Source of the DNA: Haberlea rhodopensis
Taxonomy: Eukaryota; Streptophyta; Magnoliopsida; Lamiales; Gesneriaceae
Reading direction: 5' to 3'
Length of the DNA: 64,000 nt
NCBI GenBank assembly: GCA_907163345.1
Contig: CAJQUN010000057.1
Location: 372,001-436,000 of the forward strand
Shown piece after piece: positions 58,506 through 64,000 of the stretch (the first letter of the stretch is position 1; each line of letters opens with the position of its first letter). The notes below the pieces were generated by a model. That model worked only from the letters and a program-made list of their open reading frames with translations, had not been told where the DNA came from and did not search any database. A program made the position numbers and the translations under genes.

Positions 58506-59400
58506 TTAAAGGAGAATAAACATATAACTGCGACTTTCTAGAGACTTCTTATGTTTCCTGTGAGGGGATTGCTTATGATGGCAGTGGACGGTTAGTGGAT
58601 TCGGCCATGGCTGTGGGTTAGACAATGGTGATGAAGGTGGTCTCGGTTTTGGGGTGTTCTGGGTGGTGGCGTTTGTCTTGGTTGTAGGGTTGGTTGTGGT
58701 TTTGGGGTGCCGCTCGTGGTGGCAACGGATAATCTCAAAGGTGGTGGAGGCGGTGGTATCGTTGGTGGAGGTGATATTGGAGGTCGGTTTGAGTTTGGAG
58801 GTGGTGGTTGGCAAGGTGTCGGCTTTACTGATGGTTTCGAAGGAGTTGGTGAACAATTTTGGGTGAATTCTCTCACTCGCTACCACCGTCGTTTGCCATG
58901 ATGCCCATAGACCATCTTGTCCAGGACTTTGGGGCAACTTGGAAATTTTTTTTCGTCCGCATACACAGTCGTACGAGCTTCCTAATTTTGCTACCGTTTT
59001 GACTACGATGCCTGTCAATTTCGTGCGTCGTCCAGTTGTATGGCTTCTCGTAAGATTTTTGGATGCGAGGGTTTGTGCGTTTGTAGTCTCTCAATCAGTT
59101 TATGATCTTCGTTTATCCTTTTGTGTACCTTCACTTGTCTTGGAAGGCAGTTCCCTTACTGATTCGTACTTTGGGATTAATGGTTTGAGGGGAACGAATT
59201 TGGCTTCGGTGGCTCATGCCACTTTCTGGTCAAAGACATGTGATTCTGCAGTGAGTTCCTTTCTAGTTCCACTTGCCAGCCCCGTGTTAGTTTGGTTGCA
59301 TGTGGTTTTTATGGTTGATGTCGTTTATGTACTTTGTTATAATTGCCGGTTGGCTAACTTTCGTTAATATATTATCTTTTACTGTTCAAAAAAAAATTTA
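58506..59400 (+). other. GGT-rich region and poly-A-tailed ORF, possible LINE or retrocopy tail
   Basis: A GGTGGT-rich stretch (58620-58830) opens long frames on both strands through low complexity. Downstream 58939-59367 is a 142-aa plus-strand frame without recognised domain, followed by TTAATATATTATCTTTTACTG and an A-run (59388-59396). The short tail and A-run resemble plant LINE 3' ends, but no RT motif is present, so origin is uncertain. Confidence 0.3.
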
Positions 59401-60156
59401 CACCGCAAATTCTTATTTCTAACTAAATCCACCTTCCTAAAAAAAAATTATTGAATTAAGTGCAACTTTTCAAAACTTTATTTGGAAATCTTAATTACAC
59501 ATAGCTTTTGTAATTCTTCCCATCGTGGTCGATTTTTGGTTTTTTATGTATTTGAATAGTTACTACACCTGAAAATTTTCTTCTTCTATGATTTGGAATT
59601 TGTAAAGGTCCAGGAGTTTTAATTACATAAATTTGAAATTGGAGAATATTTAGCAATTTGAGGTTCTATTTGATGGTTGAAGATGCATTTGCAGATATGA
59701 GGATTTAAGAGAGGGTTATGTGTTTCAATGGCTATACCGCCAACGACGATCTTGAACTATTGCAGATTCCCATGGTGTCTACCTTGGCCTTTAGGGCCCT
59801 CATGTTGCCAACGAAATATTTGATCAGCTGTTGGAAACGGTGGACATTGTTGCATTCAATGACTTATTCGTTAATAATAAATTGTTGATCTCTTAATTTG
59901 CCTGTTTGAGAAATCTTCAAGAACTGCCAATTAATCAAGATATAATTATTGAAAAATAAAATAGGAATAATATTTTTGAAAATGTGGATAATTGCACCAG
60001 GTTCGAGCACTTGTAACAGAAGAAGATCTAATAAATGCATCACCTGAATCTAGTGGTACACGCGTGATGAGCGCATTACGTTTCTCAGGTGTACTTATAA
60101 GTTATACCATAATTAGGTCCAATAAGTGTACCACCTGAGTCTTTTAGTACATGTCA
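59401..60156. other. Intergenic sequence with a diverged duplication
   Basis: Two similar segments near 60027-60066 and 60117-60153 share AATAA(A/G)TG(C/T)A(T/C)CACCTGA. No gene recognised. Confidence 0.4.
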
Positions 60157-60164
60157 GTATAAGG

Positions 60165-62945
60165 TAGAGATGTCAAACGGAGCGAACGGCACGAGGCAAG
60201 GCACGACACGTTTTGCTACAGTGTCGTGCCGTGCCGGGCCAAGGGGTGCCAGCCCGTAGACTGGCACGGCACGGCACGACACTGTATATGTGTTTTTTTA
60301 AAATTAATCGGCAATCGATCGCCAATTATGTGGCTATCGATCGTCGAGTGGCAGTAGTGCTATACACGGGCTTGGAGATCGATCGCCGATGGCCAACGGT
60401 AAAAAAAATGTCGTTCAACGGCTTTTTAAAAAAAAAAAAAAAACTTTTTTGTTGTTGTTGTTATATATAGGTGTGTGTTGAGGAAACATTTTATCCTCTC
60501 AATCTCTAAGCTCTATATACTTGAAATGCTATACTCTCAATTTGTTCACAAGAAGAAAGAAATTCGTCTTACGTTTGCCAATACAAGCACAAGCAACAAA
60601 GTCAATACTCCTCCTAACAAATATTTGGTATCTTTTATATTTGTTGCATTAGATAATTGTAGTCTATATACATAATGGCAATTCATCTTATAATGTGATT
60701 ACGATGATGAAATCGATCAATTTCAAGAAAATGAAGAAATCATACCAAATATTCAATCATCAAGTAGAAGAACTTAAAAAAAAAAGAACTAGTAATGTAT
60801 GACAACTATTCGATGTAGAAAATGTTGAGGGAAATGGATCAATGGCAGTTTATAAAAAAATGTAAAAAAGATTATGCATATGCTTCTTTTGGTGGTACAT
60901 GTTATTTAATAAGACAGATGGCTAAACATGACAGGGAACCAACTGATGGTAACCAAACTACTCTTTCACAATTCAGTATTGGTAGTAGTAGTTCAAGTTT
61001 ATGTATTTTTACTTATAATGTTGAAAGAGATAGGAGATAATTAGATAAATACATAGTATGGGCGGAGAACTTTTTCGATGGGGGCGGATGCAAATTCACT
61101 AATTATATTCATTTAGGTTTGCAACCTCAACATAAACGATTTCAAGGAATACTATTAAATCGGATGCATTCACAATTTTTAATGAATATAAAGCAAATTT
61201 AATTACGTATTTAGGTAATCTTTCTTCGAAAGTAGAACTAACAAGTGATATTTGGACAACTTATCTTGGCAATGCATCATATCTCTGTGTTACAGGATAT
61301 TGGATTGACGATAACTGGGTGTTACATAAAAAATTTAGGTTTCACAAAAATTGATTGGTCTCATACGGGTGGAGCTTTTTCTAATGTCATTATGCAAGTT
61401 ACTAATGAATATAATATTAGTAATAAAATCTTCCCCATTTCATTTGATAATGCAACTAATAATACCGCTACAATTACTATATTAAAAACTTATTTGAAAC
61501 CAAATTAAATGGTGATTTTTTTCATATTCGTTGTGCATGTCATATTTTAAATTTGTGTGTGCAAGATGGATAACAACTTGAGCTTCATTTAGAAAAAAAT
61601 AAAGACTACTCTTGAATTTCTTAATGGTTCAATTGCTAGAAAACAAGACTTCAAAATTAATCCATATCTCATGGTATGAATTATAAAGATTTTCCTTATG
61701 AAGTTTCTAATAGGTAGAATTCAACAAATTTAATGTTGCAAGTATGTTTACCTTATAGAAATGTGATCACTTTATTTTTTAATGAAAGGATGACCGAACA
61801 TTTTCATACTGAAGAAACTGGTCGGGAATTGCTTCTAATATATGTAATGTTTAGAACCTTTTTATGATGCTACCAATTTATTTTCGGGTTGTTATTATCC
61901 AACTTCTTCAATATTTTTGAATAAAATTTATGAAATTGGTGAATATTTTGCATTACATAGATCTGATCCGTTTTTTACAGGAATTGTTGAACCAATGGAG
62001 TATAAATTTAAAAAATATTAAAAAATTATTCCTATGTTGAAATGTTTGGCATCAATTCTGGATCCTGGATTAAAATTATATAGTGTAGAAATTATAATAG
62101 AATCTTATTACACCAACATGACTTATGAAAATGTTAATATTATCAAGAGAAAGAGCGCATTAATAAATGTTTGTTTGCTTTGTTTTCTTTATATGATTCG
62201 TTGCATAATTCTAGATCAATTCTACTAAAAGAGAGTGGTAGTAGTGGTGCTAGTAGTAGTAAGGGTTTTGTGTGGCCAATGTTAAGAAGAAGACAAGACA
62301 CTACTTCCACTTCTTCAAGTTCTAGTTCTAATACATCTTCATTTACTGAGCTTCAGTTATATCTAAACCAAGTCATAAATTTCAGTGAACAAGAATTAGA
62401 AACTTTTGATGTTTTGGCATGGTGGAAAGACAATGCTAGACTTTGCTCAGTACTTTCCATAATGGCACGTGATCTACTAACTCCTCCGATATCCATAGTT
62501 TCATCGGAGTCTTGTTTTAGTGCAGGTGGAAGAGTCATTGATGAAAAAAGAAGTATAATGAAACCAAACACTGTGGAGATATATATTCGTTTAAAAGATT
62601 AGTTGGATGCTGATAGCTGCTTACAAGGTTTGGGAGGACATAATGTTTCTTCCAATGAAAATGAAGAAAACTAGAATATCTTTTTAAACTCTTTTGTAAT
62701 TTATGATTTTGTTTTGTTCAATGTAATTTGTAGTTTTTCAATTTGTAGTCAATAAATTTTTATTTTGTAAGTATATTGTGCCAATCTTTATTTTTATAAT
62801 ATTATTATATTTATATAATTAAAATTAAACAAAAAAATTAAAGAATATGATTTGGGTCATGCCGGACCTGACGAAAACGAAGACGAGCCCTGTCAAGCAC
62901 GACCCGTCTCTTTTGCGGGCCAGCACAACCCGCTTGACATCTATA
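60165..62945 (+). mobile_element. Degenerate hAT transposon with 8-bp target duplication
   Basis: Perfect 8-bp duplication GTATAAGG (60157-60164 and 62946-62953). Terminal inverted repeats TAGAGATGTCAAACGG and, on the opposite strand at the right end, TATAGATGTCAAGCGG. Subterminal GC-rich GGCACG words at both ends. 2781 bp with a decayed plus-strand transposase. A CGATCGATCGCC cluster at 60310-60390 resembles that of the LTR elements. Confidence 0.9.
60822..62602 (+). pseudogene. hAT transposase remnant
   Basis: Pieces in different frames: 60822-61040, 61245-61508 (middle region, ending near FDNATNNTATI) and 62171-62602, whose end is a clear hAT C-terminal dimerisation domain (FDVLAWWKDNARLCSVLSIM, SSESCFSAGGRVIDEKRS). 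Several frameshifts and stops separate them; no functional product expected. Confidence 0.8.
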
Positions 62946-62953
62946 GTATAAGG

Positions 62954-63380
62954 TAATTGCGTGCATGGAAAACACAAGTTTTGTTTTTGTTTGTCAAAAA
63001 AAGCTAGTTTACTGCACCAGTATCATGAAATCAAATGCACTACAGGCATAGCAAGATAAATAATGTTGTTTAATAAAATATATTGATGTTCGGTATAATA
63101 TTTATGTGAGGGCCTGATCCTAATGTGGTGTTTAATTATCACACAATGATTAATTTGCTTAAGCAGCGGAAGAATACTTTCAAATTTCTTGTCAAATGGC
63201 CATAAAAAAATTTCGCTTTTCGGTGATACATATATAATGATACCAAAATATATGTGTATTCCATTCGCAGACAATACATCACTCATTAATCAACAAAACA
63301 CTTAAAGTCTTTGAAAATGATATAAGTCAAATACAACATACACGGGGAATACCTAAATTTATTTTCTTAAAAATAGAGTA
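62954..63380. other. Intergenic sequence
   Basis: No ORF or repeat that I can support. Confidence 0.4.
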
Positions 63381-64000
63381 ATACTACTGGGAAAAGAAAA
63401 CAATGCATAAACATGAGCTCGCTTATCTCGGAGCTCGGTTATCTCTAGATGAATCGCCTTACGCATCATAACATCGTCCTCCTGCAAACCCTGTCATGCC
63501 CGAACAACAAAAGACATGACAGCCCCCCAACAAAGGGGTTCAGTACCCCAGTACGAGAAATAAATAAAAGAATGACAAAGTATCATGCAATGCATACCAT
63601 GTATGAATGCGATGTATGAATAGGTACAAAAAATCGAATCTCAAGATATCAAATATCGGAGTCCAAAGGAAGGTATCAAGAATCAATATCAAGTTCTAGC
63701 AGAGGGTGACTGAATACACACTTTGCACTAGGAGAATCATCATGTGATGTGCTCGTCATCCCTCGTGTCTAGGTCCGGTAGCAACGAGCGTGACTACAGT
63801 ATCTACCTAAACTGCTTGTCATCGTCGTGCCCGTCGTCCCCGGCACTCAGATTAAATCAACTTAGTCATCATCAAGGATATCAAATAAGTGGATAGATCA
63901 ATATGATATGCCCATGAATCATCTATGCATCATATGACATATGCAACTCAATATGTCATGCAATCTCATGTGAAAGTCAATACATATCATGTAATTCACA
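63381..64000 (-). repeat. Possible fragment of another gypsy LTR (runs past the window)
   Basis: Contains GACAGCCCCCCAACAAAGGGGTTCAGTACCCC, similar in layout to the D LTR at 8704-8727 (GACAGCCCCCAACGGGGTGAG), plus ATCATGCAATGCATA-like words common in such LTRs. No end or partner copy is visible, so strand and family are tentative. Confidence 0.3.

Noticed and set aside
58506..59018. 170-aa threonine- and proline-rich minus-strand frame, with matching plus-strand frames
   Set aside because: Driven by the GGT-rich low-complexity stretch; no start context, domain or splice support.

Overview
This window is nuclear DNA of a flowering plant, most likely a eudicot. The evidence is an intron-containing IQD (IQ67-domain, calmodulin-binding) gene, plant Ty3/gypsy elements of the Athila type whose primer binding site (PBS) matches tRNA-Asp, LTR elements with an initiator-Met PBS, a Ty1/copia element, hAT and Mutator-like DNA transposons, and AT-rich intergenic sequence. 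The species cannot be named from the sequence.

Positions 1-46,450 are a stack of LTR retrotransposons inserted into one another. I call them A to G. F is an old Athila-like fragment, minus strand, visible at 5497-5621, 41712-41947 and 44799-46138. E (5622-41711, minus) sits in the F LTR. D (8011-17283, minus) and B (18815-37815, minus) sit in E. C (25332-37262, minus) sits in an LTR of B. G (41948-44793, plus) sits in the F LTR. A (1-5470, plus) lies against the left edge of F. D, B, C and G have perfect 5-bp target site duplications; E has one with a single mismatch. C is a nearly intact Athila element with gag-pol in two frames and a third, envelope-position ORF. B keeps only a broken gag-protease. 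A and G form a short gag-derived family. D and E have no recognisable coding capacity and resemble LARDs (large retrotransposon derivatives).

Positions 46,451-55,770 carry the only convincing host gene, an IQD gene on the minus strand. I could place six coding exons whose summed length is an exact multiple of three (556 aa). Its fourth coding intron holds a decayed copia element (48599-53229, plus), which contains a hAT fragment.

Positions 55,997-64,000 hold a 1.2-kb near-perfect foldback element with a 9-bp target duplication just upstream of the IQD gene, a MITE-like element with a hairpin, a possible LINE tail, a decayed hAT transposon with an 8-bp target duplication (60165-62945), and at the right edge sequence resembling another gypsy LTR.

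The most notable structure beyond ordinary annotation: (i) a stem-loop beside the 3' polypurine tract in six retroelements, whose stem varies in a base-paired way; (ii) clusters of the palindrome CGATCGATCG in the LTRs of unrelated families, in an internal spacer of C and in the hAT element; (iii) a second stem-loop about 30-40 nt after the last stop codon in A, B and G; (iv) a second, internal polypurine tract in A, B and C; (v) the A/G protein, a half gag domain joined to a tail I do not recognise.
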